Source of the DNA: Solirubrobacterales bacterium
GTDB taxonomy: Bacteria; Actinomycetota; Thermoleophilia; Solirubrobacterales; Solirubrobacteraceae
DNA: 59,378 nt
Direction: 5' to 3'
NCBI GenBank assembly: GCA_003138355.1
Contig: PLFX01000010.1
Span: forward strand, 1-59,378
Under the pieces are notes generated by a model. The model searched no databases. It had not been told where the DNA came from and saw only the letters and a list, made by a program, of their open reading frames with translations. This document shows, piece by piece, positions 1 through 10,073 of this stretch (position 1 is the stretch's first letter; each line of letters opens with the position of its first letter). Position numbers and translations under genes: made by a program.

Positions 1-99
1 AGACTCAAGCGCACGCAAATGCGTGAGTCGTAGAGCGGCCCGCGAAGCGGACCTCATCTGGCTGCTGCCGGTTGCCCGTTGCAGCGAGGTCGACTGCAT
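1..99 (-). CDS. cysD: Sulfate adenylyltransferase subunit 2 (CysD), N-terminal fragment cut by window edge
   Basis: Reading the minus strand from an ATG at 99 gives 33 codons open to the window edge. They end in the segment LTHLRALES, which resembles the conserved start of CysD (LTHL..LEAESI..). CysD is the PP-loop subunit that makes adenylylsulfate (APS) from ATP and sulfate. The ATG lies 10 nt after the cysH stop on the same strand, as expected for the next gene of an assimilatory sulfate-reduction operon. A second ATG at 57 could be the true start, since the first 14 residues are not conserved. Only the N-terminus is visible, so the call rests on a short motif plus context. Confidence 0.6.
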   Translation of the reverse strand, partial: MQSTSLQRATGSSQMRSASRAALRLTHLRALES

Positions 100-109
100 G
101 TCCACCGCC

Positions 110-748
110 TCAGCTCTCGAGATGGATGCCGCACTCGGTCTTCGCGCTGCCGGCCCAGCGTCCCTCCCGGCCGTTGCCGGGAAGCGTGCACGGGGCGCAG
201 CCGATCGAGCCGTAGCCGCGGTCGTGGAGCGCGTTGTACGGGAGGTCGTAGCGCTCGATGTAGTTCCAGACGTCGCGCTCGCTCCAGTTGGCGAGCGGGC
301 TTGCCTTCCACACGCCGCGGCGCTCGTCGTAGGCTAGCTTCGGCGCCACTGCTCGGGTGTGGGCTTGCTCGCGGCGCAGGCCGGTGATCCACGCATCGAG
401 GCCCGCGAGCGCGGCGTCCAGTGCGGCGGTCTTGCGCTCCGAGCAGCAGTGGCCGGCACTCCAGGGCACCCCGGTCGGGTCGATCGCGTCGAAGACCTCG
501 ACGCGCACGCCATAGCGGTCCTCGAGCGCTCGCCAGGCCTGATAGGTCTCGGGGAAGAGCGCTCCGGTGTCGATCGTGAAGATGCGTGCGGCGGGCTCGA
601 GCTTGAGCAGCATGTCGACCAGGACGGCCTCCTCCTTCTGGAAGGAGCAGGCGAGCGCGAGGCGCGGGTGATGGTGCTCGAGCATGTGTGCGAGCACCGT
701 CTCGGCCGATGCGGACTCGAGGTCGGCCGGGGCGGCTAGAACGCGCAT
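110..748 (-). CDS. cysH: Adenylylsulfate (APS) reductase, thioredoxin-dependent, [4Fe-4S] type
   Basis: 212 residues of the PAPS/APS reductase family, which reduces adenylylsulfate to sulfite and AMP in the cytoplasm. A Cys-Cys pair (101-102) and a CAPC motif (184, 187) supply the four ligands of the [4Fe-4S] cluster that separates APS reductases from enzymes that prefer PAPS. The C-terminal ECGIH motif carries the catalytic Cys206. Length is normal. The start overlaps the end of the upstream sulfite reductase gene by 13 nt, so the two are probably translationally coupled. With the reductase and the CysD fragment it forms the sulfate-to-sulfide route. APS as substrate is inferred from the cysteines. 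Confidence 0.93.
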   Translation of the reverse strand: MRVLAAPADLESASAETVLAHMLEHHHPRLALACSFQKEEAVLVDMLLKLEPAARIFTIDTGALFPETYQAWRALEDRYGVRVEVFDAIDPTGVPWSAGHCCSERKTAALDAALAGLDAWITGLRREQAHTRAVAPKLAYDERRGVWKASPLANWSERDVWNYIERYDLPYNALHDRGYGSIGCAPCTLPGNGREGRWAGSAKTECGIHLES

Positions 749-2571
749 TCGCCCTCCCCGCGCACCACTTCGAACGGCTCGGAACGGCTCCAGTCGATGA
801 ACTGGCTCATCGTCTCGAGCGTGAACTGCGGTGGCAGCGAGAGGTCCTTGACGACCGTTTCGAGCTCGCGGGGACCGACGCGCTCGACGAACGCGCTCCA
901 GGACTCGCCGTCCTCGCGCGCGCGCTCGTAGTGGCGCAGCCAGCGCTCGACCGCCTCGGGCACGCGCTTGGCCGGCAGCCGCGACTTCAGCCGCTGGCCC
1001 ATCACGACCTCGCCGTTCTCGTAGTGGCCGCCGACGTGCGGGATGTACGCGGGCACGCTGCGCTGCCCGACCTTGATCGCGGCGCCGTAGAAGCCGATGT
1101 CCGCGATGTGGTGCTGGGCGCAGCCGTTCGGGCAGCCGCTCATCTTGATCTTGACCGCGCTCGTCAGCGGGTCGCTGATCGCCATCTCACCAACGCGCTC
1201 GCTGATCGCCCGGTTGAGCCCCATCGAGCTCGTGATGCCGAGCTTGCAGCTGTCGGTGCCGGGGCAGCTCACGACATCGTTCACGGTGCGCGGTCCAACG
1301 CCATCCAGCTCGAGCTCGCCGAGCGCGCGCCAGACCGCGTACAGCGACTCGTCGCGCACCCAGCGCAGCACGAGGTTCTGCTGGATCGTCGTGCGCGCGA
1401 AGCCGCCGCTGAAGTCGCGCATGATGCGGGCGAGGCCGCGAAGCTGCTCGGGGGTCAGATCGCCGCGCGGGACCTTGACCTCGACCGTCGAGAAGCCGGC
1501 CTGGCGCTGCGCTCGGACGTTGCCGGCGGCAAACGCCTCGAATTCGCGCGCGTCGCCGTTGGGCGTGGCGACGCTCCGCGGCAGCGCCGGAGCCGCGGCT
1601 TCCTCGTCGTAGACGAACAGCAGCGACCCCATGTCGTACTGGCGCTCGCCCACCCAATCGCCGCGCAGCTCCTCCTCGACCAGGTCGCGGAACGCGTCGA
1701 TCCCGATCCGGTCGATCATGACCTTGATCCGGGCGCGGGCGCGGTTCGCGCGCAGGTCGTCCTGGCGGTTGTAGATGCGCAGGACGGCCTCCAGCACCTT
1801 CAGGTATTCGCCGTCATCGGCGCCGACGAACTCGTAGAGCGTTGGCGCGACGCGCGGCATGATCGAGGTGCCGCCGCCGACTCGGATCTCGAAGCCGCGC
1901 TTGCCGTCCTTGATGCGCGGCAGGAAGCCGGCATCGTGAATGCCCGTGACCGCGCGGTCCTCGTCGGTGGCCGAGAACGCGTTCTTGAACTTGCGCGGCA
2001 TCACCTGGCAGACCTCGTGGCGCACGAAGTAGCGAACCAGCGCGCCGACGTAGGGCGTCGGGTCGAACAGCTCGCCCTCGCAGACGCCGGCCCATGGGTC
2101 GCCCGTCACGTTGCGGATCGTGTTGCCGCAGCCCTCGCGCGTGGACAGGCCGCTGGCGGAGATCTCGCGGATCAGCTTCGCCGCGTCGGGCAGCGGAACG
2201 TGATGCAACTGGACGTTCTGCCGCGTCGTCAAATGGCCCTTGCGCAGCGGCACGTAGCGTTCGATCACGCTGGCGAACGCCTCGAGCTGCTCGGGGGTCA
2301 CGCCGCCGAAGGGAAGCTTCACGCGGATCATCTGCCGCTCGGCTTGACGCTGTCCGTACACGCCCTGGCGCAGCCGGAACCCGATGAACTCGGCCTCGCC
2401 GCGCTCCCCCCCGAGGAACGCGCTCGACTCGCTATCGAAGTCGTCGAACTCGCGCTCGAGGATCGGGATCACATGCCCGGGAACGTTGTCGTAGACCTCG
2501 GGGTCCGCGAGCGTCCCGCGATGCGAAGCGGTGCCGGCATCCATCGTGCCGAGAATACTAGCGAAAGGCAC
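736..2571 (-). CDS. Ferredoxin-dependent sulfite (or nitrite) reductase, siroheme/[4Fe-4S]
   Basis: 611 residues with the two-fold repeat of ferredoxin-like and siroheme-binding domains. The siroheme-[4Fe-4S] cysteines are plain: C436 and C442 in SCPGTDSC, C480 and C484 in SGCPNGC. The enzyme reduces sulfite to sulfide (or nitrite to ammonia) with six electrons from ferredoxin. The family cannot be split by eye, but cysH and cysD directly downstream favour sulfite. Tyr72 and Cys148 lie in the regions where mycobacterial NirA/SirA has a Tyr-Cys crosslink; I cannot confirm equivalence. The start lies 7 nt after the carboxylase epsilon stop. Met10 is an alternative start. Confidence 0.92.
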   Translation of the reverse strand: MPFASILGTMDAGTASHRGTLADPEVYDNVPGHVIPILEREFDDFDSESSAFLGGERGEAEFIGFRLRQGVYGQRQAERQMIRVKLPFGGVTPEQLEAFASVIERYVPLRKGHLTTRQNVQLHHVPLPDAAKLIREISASGLSTREGCGNTIRNVTGDPWAGVCEGELFDPTPYVGALVRYFVRHEVCQVMPRKFKNAFSATDEDRAVTGIHDAGFLPRIKDGKRGFEIRVGGGTSIMPRVAPTLYEFVGADDGEYLKVLEAVLRIYNRQDDLRANRARARIKVMIDRIGIDAFRDLVEEELRGDWVGERQYDMGSLLFVYDEEAAAPALPRSVATPNGDAREFEAFAAGNVRAQRQAGFSTVEVKVPRGDLTPEQLRGLARIMRDFSGGFARTTIQQNLVLRWVRDESLYAVWRALGELELDGVGPRTVNDVVSCPGTDSCKLGITSSMGLNRAISERVGEMAISDPLTSAVKIKMSGCPNGCAQHHIADIGFYGAAIKVGQRSVPAYIPHVGGHYENGEVVMGQRLKSRLPAKRVPEAVERWLRHYERAREDGESWSAFVERVGPRELETVVKDLSLPPQFTLETMSQFIDWSRSEPFEVVRGEGECAF

Positions 2572-2578
2572 CTGCCTT

Positions 2579-2806
2579 TCAGGAGTTTTGATTCAACGCT
2601 TCCGGCGCGCCCCAGAATGCGGGCAACTCGCCGCGCAACGCCTCGGCGCGGGCGGTGCGCAGCCACTCGCTCTCACGCTGGGCCGCCCCGCTTTCGGGCG
2701 CTTCCACATCGCTGAGGTAGCGCGCCAGCGCGGCCACGATCGCCGCCGTCTCCTCGGCTGATGCTGTCGCTGGTAACACCAGCTGCCGTTGACTGCCCTC
2801 GCTCAC
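2579..2806 (-). CDS. Acyl-CoA carboxylase epsilon-like small subunit
   Basis: 75 residues with the pattern of actinobacterial AccE/PccE proteins: a short variable N-terminus, an EETAAIVAAL helix, then a W-L-R-x-A-R segment near the end. Such proteins assist assembly of the biotin-carboxylase alpha and carboxyltransferase beta subunits. It begins one base after the beta-subunit stop, the usual position for this gene. It is too small and variable for residue-level assignment; the call rests on size, pattern and neighbour. The sulfite reductase gene starts just downstream on the same transcript. Confidence 0.72.
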   Translation of the reverse strand: MSEGSQRQLVLPATASAEETAAIVAALARYLSDVEAPESGAAQRESEWLRTARAEALRGELPAFWGAPEALNQNS

Positions 2807-2807
2807 G

Positions 2808-4373
2808 CTAAAGCGGGATATTGCCGTGTTTGCGCCTTGGGCCCGGCTGGCGCTTGCTCGACAGGGCGTGCAGCGCCGTGATCAGCTTCGGCCGCGTCTC
2901 GTGCGGCGTGATGACGTCGTCGATATAGCCGCGCTCCGCCGCGATGTAGGGGTTGGCGAAGCGCGCCGTGTAATCCGCCATCAACTCGTGACGCCGCGTT
3001 GCGGGGTCGTCAGCGCCGGCGAGCTCACGGCGGTAGACGATGTTGACCGCGCCTTCCGCGCCCATCACCGCGACTTCGGCCGAAGGCCACGCGAGGTTGT
3101 AGTCGGCCCCGAGATGCTTGGAGGACATCACGTCGTAGGCGCCGCCGTAGGCCTTGCGCGTGATCACGTTGATCTTCGGCACCGTTGCCTCGGCATACGC
3201 GTAGAGGAGCTTCGCGCCGTGGCGGATGATCCCGCCCCATTCCTGGGCCGTCCCGGGCAGGAACCCCGGCACGTCCGTGAACGTGACGAGCGGGACGTTG
3301 AAGGCGTCGCAGGTACGCACGAACCTCGCGGCCTTGCTCGAAGCGTCGATGTCGAGCACCCCGGCGAGCACCGCCGGCTGGTTTCCGACGATCCCGACCG
3401 CGATCCCGTCCAAGCGTGCGAAGCAGCAGACGATGTTGCGCGCAAAGTGCTCGTGAACCTCGAGCAGCTCGCCGTCGTCGACGACGAGGCGGATCACCTC
3501 GCGCATGTCGTAAGGCTTGTTCGGGCTGTCCGGGACGACCAGGTCGAGCTCGGGCGTCATCCGCTCCGGATCGTCGCTCGGCGCGTGGCGCGGCGGCGAC
3601 TCGAGGTTGTTCTGCGGCAGGAACGAGAGCAGGTAGCGCGCCTCCTCGAGGCAGTGGTCCTCGTCCTCGGTCGCGAAGTGCGCGACGCCCGACTTCGTGT
3701 TGTGCGTCAACGCGCCGCCGAGCTCCTCGAAGCCGACCTCCTCGCCCGTAACCGTCTTGATCACGTCGGGGCCCGTGATGAACATGTGCGAAGTCGCCTT
3801 GACCATCAGCACGAAGTCGGTGATCGCAGGCGAGTAGACCGCGCCGCCGGCGCACGGGCCCATCACGAGCGAGATCTGGGGCACGACGCCCGAGCACGCG
3901 ACGTTGCGGAAGAAGACGTCGCCGTAAGCGCCGAGCGACACGACTCCCTCCTGGATGCGCGCGCCGCCTGAGTCGTTGATCCCGATCACCGGGCAGCCGA
4001 TCCGCGCCGCCATGTCCATCGTCTTGCAGATCTTCTCGCCCATCACTTCGCCGAGCGAGCCGCCAAAGACCGTGAAGTCCTGGCTGAAGACACAGACCCG
4101 GCGATCGTCGATCGTCCCGTGTCCAGTGACGACGGCGTCCGCGAGCGGCCGGCTGGCGCTCATCCCGAAGTCCGTCGTACGGTGGCGGACGAAGTGGTCG
4201 CTCTCCTGGAAGGAGCCGGGGTCGAGCAGCTTCTCGACGCGCTCGCGCGCGGTGTACTTGCCCTTCGCGTGCTGCTTCTCGACAGCCGGGCCCTGGGCGT
4301 GCGCCGCCTCGCGCCGCAGCTCCTCGAGCCGCGCGAGCTTCTCGGCGTAGCTGTCGGGCGCTTGGCTCGCCAT
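2808..4373 (-). CDS. pccB: Acyl-CoA/propionyl-CoA carboxylase beta (carboxyltransferase) subunit
   Basis: 521 residues, full length for the family, with the two crotonase-fold carboxyltransferase halves. The acyl-CoA oxyanion-hole loop is [12 protein letters not shown] in the N-half and [15 protein letters not shown] in the C-half. The protein transfers CO2 from carboxybiotin to propionyl- or acetyl-CoA. Divergent start context at 4373 with a TACGAT hexamer 10 nt upstream marks it as the first gene of the carboxylase-epsilon-sulfite reductase-cysH-cysD run. The biotin-carrying alpha subunit is not in the window. Propionyl-CoA as substrate is favoured by the methylmalonyl-CoA mutase next door, but acetyl- or other acyl-CoA use cannot be excluded. 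Confidence 0.93.
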   Translation of the reverse strand: MASQAPDSYAEKLARLEELRREAAHAQGPAVEKQHAKGKYTARERVEKLLDPGSFQESDHFVRHRTTDFGMSASRPLADAVVTGHGTIDDRRVCVFSQDFTVFGGSLGEVMGEKICKTMDMAARIGCPVIGINDSGGARIQEGVVSLGAYGDVFFRNVACSGVVPQISLVMGPCAGGAVYSPAITDFVLMVKATSHMFITGPDVIKTVTGEEVGFEELGGALTHNTKSGVAHFATEDEDHCLEEARYLLSFLPQNNLESPPRHAPSDDPERMTPELDLVVPDSPNKPYDMREVIRLVVDDGELLEVHEHFARNIVCCFARLDGIAVGIVGNQPAVLAGVLDIDASSKAARFVRTCDAFNVPLVTFTDVPGFLPGTAQEWGGIIRHGAKLLYAYAEATVPKINVITRKAYGGAYDVMSSKHLGADYNLAWPSAEVAVMGAEGAVNIVYRRELAGADDPATRRHELMADYTARFANPYIAAERGYIDDVITPHETRPKLITALHALSSKRQPGPRRKHGNIPL

Positions 4374-4383
4374 CCGCGGGTGG

Positions 4384-4389
4384 ATCGTA
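4384..4389 (-). promoter_or_regulatory. Candidate -10 element (TACGAT) for the carboxylase-sulfur operon
   Basis: On the minus strand TACGAT fits the actinobacterial TANNNT consensus and ends 10 nt before the ATG at 4373. There is no recognisable -35 and no Shine-Dalgarno, so a leaderless or nearly leaderless mRNA is possible. The spacing is slightly long for that. Confidence 0.35.
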
Positions 4390-4565
4390 GACTGCGGGAC
4401 CGCTCCTCGTGCTCAGGCTATGAGCAGGAGGCGGGCTGGTCGGGTCTCCTCGTCTGGCCTGTCACGCGGATGGTGGGCCGGATTGCTCCTGTGGCCCGCG
4501 GGTCAGCGACCTGGTGGTGTGCGGTTTCGCGCAGAGTCCCTGGGCGTTTCCTGCCCGATTTGTGC

Positions 4566-6215
<1,650 letters not shown>

Positions 6216-6223
6216 CGGCGCGA

Positions 6224-6229
6224 AGGATA
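6224..6229 (-). promoter_or_regulatory. Candidate -10 element (TATCCT), leaderless mutase transcript
   Basis: TATCCT on the minus strand ends 8 nt before the mutase ATG at 6215. No Shine-Dalgarno sequence is present between them. This spacing places the transcription start at or next to the start codon. Confidence 0.45.
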
Positions 6230-6269
6230 TCCCCGCCTGACCTGTACGTGCTATGCCCGCTCCAGGCAC

Positions 6270-6275
6270 TAGGAT
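6270..6275 (+). promoter_or_regulatory. Candidate -10 element (TAGGAT), leaderless UXS transcript
   Basis: TAGGAT with a 7-nt spacer before ATG 6283. It supports that ATG over the in-frame ATG at 6253, which would lie upstream of the promoter. The same TAGGAT-N7-start layout recurs at 17622. Confidence 0.5.
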
Positions 6276-6282
6276 CAGCGCG

Positions 6283-7233
6283 ATGGCGACCTGCTTGGTC
6301 ACGGGTGGAGCCGGTTTCCTCGGCTCGCACCTCTGCGAGGAGCTGCTCGCACGCGGCCATCGCGTGATCTGCGTCGACAACCTCGAGACGGGTTCGCTGG
6401 TGAACATCGCGCACATCCGCGACCCCGACTTCGTCCACCTCAACCTGGACATCATCGAGCCGTACTTCGTTGACGAGCCGGTCGATTTCGTCTACCACCT
6501 CGCCTCGCCCGCATCGCCGATCGACTACCTGCGCCTGCCGCTGCACACGCTCAAGGTCGGCTCGTATGGCACCCATCACACACTGGGACTCGCGAAGACC
6601 CACCGGGCCCGCTTCCTGATCGCTTCCACGAGCGAGATCTACGGCGATCCCGAGCAGCACCCGCAAGTCGAGAGTTACTGGGGCCATGTCAACCCGATCG
6701 GTCCACGCGGCGTCTACGACGAGGCGAAGCGATATGCCGAAGCGTTGACGATGGCCTACCACCGCCAGCAGGGTGTCGATACCTCGATCGTGCGTATCTT
6801 CAACACCTACGGTCCGCGGATGCGCGCCCACGACGGCCGGGCAATCCCGACGTTCCTGCGCCAGGCGCTCGCCAACCGCCCGCTCACGGTGTTCGGCGAT
6901 GGCGGGCAGACGCGCTCGTTCTGCTACGTCAGCGACCTCATTCGCGGCCTCATCGCGCTCGCCGAGTCCGGCCATCACCTGCCCGTCAACATCGGCAATC
7001 CCGACGAGTTCACGCTGCTCGAGCTGGCGGAGGTCGTGATCGAGGTCACGGGCTCCGAATCGGAGATCGTGCACGCCGCCCTTCCGGTCGACGACCCCAA
7101 GCAGCGACGGCCGGACATAACGCTCGCGCGCGAGTTGCTCGGCTGGTCGCCCGAGGTCGCGCTGCGCGACGGGCTTGCACAGACCATTGCAAGCTCGACG
7201 CGAGAGCGCTTGCTCGGAGACGAGATCGGTTAG
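6283..7233 (+). CDS. UDP-glucuronate decarboxylase (UDP-xylose synthase), SDR family
   Basis: 316 residues, extended short-chain dehydrogenase. The NAD-binding GGAGFLGSH is at the N-terminus, the catalytic STSEIYGDP follows mid-protein, and the YDEAK motif supplies Tyr and Lys. The [14 protein letters not shown] context and the HLASPASP segment are hallmarks of UXS rather than GalE or RmlB. The enzyme converts UDP-glucuronate to UDP-xylose in the cytosol, providing a pentose for the glycan. It opens the plus-strand side of the polysaccharide locus and is followed 56 bp later by the initiating transferase. It is divergent from the mutase with a 67-bp shared promoter region. Confidence 0.9.
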   Translation: MATCLVTGGAGFLGSHLCEELLARGHRVICVDNLETGSLVNIAHIRDPDFVHLNLDIIEPYFVDEPVDFVYHLASPASPIDYLRLPLHTLKVGSYGTHHTLGLAKTHRARFLIASTSEIYGDPEQHPQVESYWGHVNPIGPRGVYDEAKRYAEALTMAYHRQQGVDTSIVRIFNTYGPRMRAHDGRAIPTFLRQALANRPLTVFGDGGQTRSFCYVSDLIRGLIALAESGHHLPVNIGNPDEFTLLELAEVVIEVTGSESEIVHAALPVDDPKQRRPDITLARELLGWSPEVALRDGLAQTIASSTRERLLGDEIG

Positions 7234-7289
7234 CCCAGTTGGCTCGTCGTGCGCAACAAATCGAAGCCGACAGCGTTATGGGAGGCGTC

Positions 7290-8837
7290 GTGAGTGCCGC
7301 AACGAAGCCGCTCGAGGACGTCGAGGAGCCGGCGAACGGGGACGTCCCACAACTCCGCGCCGCGATCACCGCGCTGCCCGCCGCCGAGCATCCGCGCGAC
7401 ATCCGCCGCAAGCGACCCCTGGGACTGTCGTTCCTGCTGCACTGGGACACCGCGCGGCGCGCGGCCCGCGTGCTCGTGCTGCTCGCGCTCGACTTCGCCG
7501 GCGTCTCGCTCGCGATCTTCACCGCGCTCGCGCTGAAGGCGCTCGTCTACGGGACCTTCGTCTTCTCCCACGTCTACGACACGACGCGCTCCTACGTCTC
7601 CTTTGCCTACCTCGTGACCGTGCTGCTCTTCGCGCGCTCGAGCATGTACGGCAGCAGGGGCGAGCGACCGGGTCTCACGCGGGTCCTCGCGGCGCTATTC
7701 GAGGTCACGATCGTCATCCTCATCTTCGCCGTCGTCAGCGGCCAGCAATTCGAGTCCTACTACATCTTCTATGGCTCGTTCGCCGCCGCCGTCGTCTACA
7801 TCGCCTCCCTGCGTTGGCTCGCCGAACGAGCCTTCGGCCGTTTGCTGCGCGCGGCCGGCTATGGCCGCAGAGCCGTGATCGTCGGCAGCGGCAGCCACAT
7901 CGAGGCCGTCGCGCGCGTCCTCGGCAGCGGTCCGCACCCGGCGGTAACGATCGTCGGCTACATCTCGCTCAACCCGCGGCCTGCCAACGGGCTGCACTCG
8001 CTCGGCGCGCTCAGCGATCTGCCTGACGTGCTCGCACGCGAGGAGATCGACGAGATCATCATCGCCGACCCCGCGTTCCCCCAGGAGCACGCGGTGGCGC
8101 TCGTCGACGAAGCGCATCAGCGAGGCGTGCGCGTGCGTATCGCGCCGTCGACGATGGACATCCTGATCCACCGCGCCGACTTCCTGCCTGGGGAGCTGGT
8201 CCCGCTCTTCGAGCTGCGCGCTCCTGTCTTCGAAGGCGTCGACTATCTCATCAAGCGCACATTCGACCTGCTGATCGCGTCGCTCCTCCTGGCGCTTCTG
8301 AGCCCGCTGCTATTGCTGATTGCGCTCGCCGTAAAGCTCACCTCCCGCGGGCCGGTTCTATACCGCTCGCAGCGCGCCGGAATCGGTGGCAAGACGTTCG
8401 ATTGCCTGAAGTTCCGCACGATGCTCGTGGGCGCAGATGCGCTCCAGGCCGAGCTCGAGGCTCACAACGAGGCATCTGGCGCCCTGTTCAAGATCCGCCG
8501 CGATCCGCGGCGCACTTGGGTCGGCCGGCGCCTGCGCCGGTTCTCGCTCGATGAGCTGCCCCAGCTTGCGAATGTGCTGCGCGGACAGATGTCGCTCGTC
8601 GGACCGCGTCCCCTCCCGCAGCGCGACTTCGAACGCCTTGAGCCGTGGCACATGAAGCGCTACCTCGTGCTCCCCGGGATGACCGGTCTGTGGCAGGTTT
8701 CGGGCCGCGCCGAGCTCACGTTCGATGACCTCGTGCGGCTCGACTTCCTCTACCTCGAGCGCTGGTCGGTGTTCGTCGACCTTGCGATCCTCGCCAAGAC
8801 GATCCCGGCGGTGGTGCACGGTCGGGGCGCTTTCTGA
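7290..8837 (+). CDS. Polyprenyl-phosphate sugar-1-phosphate transferase initiating polysaccharide synthesis
   Basis: About 515 residues. An N-terminal block of four to five membrane helices is followed by a CoA-binding-like/NAD-like domain (AVIVGSGSHIEAVAR). The C-terminal bacterial sugar transferase domain holds KRTFDLLIAS, the membrane hairpin, KFRTM, DELPQL, GPRPLP and the LPGMTGLWQVSGR segment. The family moves a sugar-1-phosphate from a UDP-sugar to undecaprenyl phosphate at the inner membrane face, the committed step. The start is uncertain: GTG 7290 has GGGAGG just upstream, while ATG 7278 and TTG 7239 are in frame. It is probably co-transcribed with UXS. The sugar cannot be predicted. 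Confidence 0.92.
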   Translation: MSAATKPLEDVEEPANGDVPQLRAAITALPAAEHPRDIRRKRPLGLSFLLHWDTARRAARVLVLLALDFAGVSLAIFTALALKALVYGTFVFSHVYDTTRSYVSFAYLVTVLLFARSSMYGSRGERPGLTRVLAALFEVTIVILIFAVVSGQQFESYYIFYGSFAAAVVYIASLRWLAERAFGRLLRAAGYGRRAVIVGSGSHIEAVARVLGSGPHPAVTIVGYISLNPRPANGLHSLGALSDLPDVLAREEIDEIIIADPAFPQEHAVALVDEAHQRGVRVRIAPSTMDILIHRADFLPGELVPLFELRAPVFEGVDYLIKRTFDLLIASLLLALLSPLLLLIALAVKLTSRGPVLYRSQRAGIGGKTFDCLKFRTMLVGADALQAELEAHNEASGALFKIRRDPRRTWVGRRLRRFSLDELPQLANVLRGQMSLVGPRPLPQRDFERLEPWHMKRYLVLPGMTGLWQVSGRAELTFDDLVRLDFLYLERWSVFVDLAILAKTIPAVVHGRGAF

Positions 8838-8911
8838 GCGGCTCGAGCTACTTCGAGCGAATCTGGCGAGCGGCGTCTGAAGCGGCGTCGGAAGGTCCGC
8901 CGGAGCACTTC

Positions 8912-9439
8912 GTGCTCCGGCGCGACTTCCTCCTTGACCGAGTCGTGCAGGGACAGGCGGTCCTGGATCTCGGTTGCGGCTTGGGGGAGTTCACGGCGGC
9001 GCTGTCCGAGCACGGGGCGATCGTGACGGGCTGCGACGTCGCGCAGGAGGCCCTGCGGCGGGCTCGAGCGCGCGCCCCGACGGTCGAGTTCGTGTTGACA
9101 GGGGAAGAGTTGCCCTTCGCTGACGAGTCGTTCGATGTCGTTTGGGCGGGCGAGGTGCTCGAGCACGTTCAGGATGGGCTGGGCCTGCTCGCGGAGGTCC
9201 GCCGCGTCCTTCGACCCGGCGGACGCCTCCTGCTCTCGACGCCCGACCACGGGCCGCTCCGCCGCCTTTGGCTCGGGCTCAGCGCAACGGCATTCGATCG
9301 CCACTTTGATCCTCGCTCCGACCACGTGCGCTTCTTCACGGCGCGCACGCTACGCGGAACGCTTGAAGCCGCAGATCTTGGCGAGCCGCAGATCGCGAGA
9401 CGCGCAGGGATGCTGTTGGCGAGCACGTCGCGCAGCTAA
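8912..9439 (+). CDS. Class I SAM-dependent methyltransferase
   Basis: 175 residues from GTG 8912, with motif I LDLGCGLGEFT, an acidic residue ending the second strand (GCDVA), VVWAGEVLEHV (motif II region) and LRPGGRLLL. This is a Methyltransf_11-type small-molecule methyltransferase. In-frame sequence upstream (8837-8911) reads as plausible protein (YFERIWRAASEA...) and has no stop, but the only start-like codon there is a CTG at 8834 overlapping the previous TGA. The true N-terminus may therefore lie further upstream. It probably modifies a sugar or lipid carrier, and is the third gene of the UXS operon. Confidence 0.8.
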   Translation: MLRRDFLLDRVVQGQAVLDLGCGLGEFTAALSEHGAIVTGCDVAQEALRRARARAPTVEFVLTGEELPFADESFDVVWAGEVLEHVQDGLGLLAEVRRVLRPGGRLLLSTPDHGPLRRLWLGLSATAFDRHFDPRSDHVRFFTARTLRGTLEAADLGEPQIARRAGMLLASTSRS

Positions 9440-9480
9440 AGCGGGCTCTCCCAAGGCGCTGAGCCTGCATACTTGAGGGG

Positions 9481-10059
9481 ATGCTCCGCTTCGAGCTCAC
9501 GGAAGATCGCTCGATGAGGCTCCTCGATCCGGCGGACGCCGATGAGCTGTTTGCGCTGATCGACGCGAACCGCGAACACTTGGCCCGCTGGATGCCATTC
9601 GTCGGACAGACGCGAAGCGCGGCCGACTCGCTTACCTTCATTCACGCGGCTGTGCGCCAGCACGAAGAGAACCGCAGCCTGCAGATGGCGATCGTCCAGG
9701 AGGGACGGATCGTCGGTGTTGCCGGCTTTCACCGCATCGACTGGACGGCCCGCGCGACGAGCATCGGCTACTGGCTGGCCGAGGCCCACCAGGGAGCAGG
9801 CACGATGACGCTCGCCGTGCGCGCGCTGGTCGACTACGCGATCCGCGTCCTCGGCCTGCACCGAGTTGAGATTCGCGCGGGCGTCGAGAACCGGCGCAGC
9901 CGCGCGATTCCCGAGCGGCTCGGCTTTCGCGAGGACGGCTCCGTCCGCGGCGCGGAGCGCATCGGCTCCCGCGTCATCGACCACGTGATCTACGCGATCA
10001 CCGATCGGGAGTGGACGCCGAGCAACGGTCTGCGCGCCCACGCCGAGCTCACGGCCTGA
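9481..10059 (+). CDS. GNAT acetyltransferase, RimJ/RimL (YdaF-like) type
   Basis: 192 residues. The N-terminus (RLLDPADADELFALIDANR) matches the start of RimL/YdaF proteins, which supports ATG 9481 even though the GAGGGG purine tract abuts it. The acetyl-CoA loop is HQGAGTMT and the closing strand is RVEIRAGVENRRS..PERLGF. Members N-acetylate protein N-termini or small amines. Nothing links it to glycan synthesis except position. It converges on the O-antigen ligase gene 14 bp away. Confidence 0.83.
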   Translation: MLRFELTEDRSMRLLDPADADELFALIDANREHLARWMPFVGQTRSAADSLTFIHAAVRQHEENRSLQMAIVQEGRIVGVAGFHRIDWTARATSIGYWLAEAHQGAGTMTLAVRALVDYAIRVLGLHRVEIRAGVENRRSRAIPERLGFREDGSVRGAERIGSRVIDHVIYAITDREWTPSNGLRAHAELTA

Positions 10060-10073
10060 GCACGAGCCAGAGG

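Noticed and set aside
688-2715. Long plus-strand open frame opposite the sulfite reductase and epsilon subunit
   Set aside because: It is the high-GC antisense shadow of clearly conserved minus-strand genes; its translation is Arg/Ala/Asp/His-rich with no motif.
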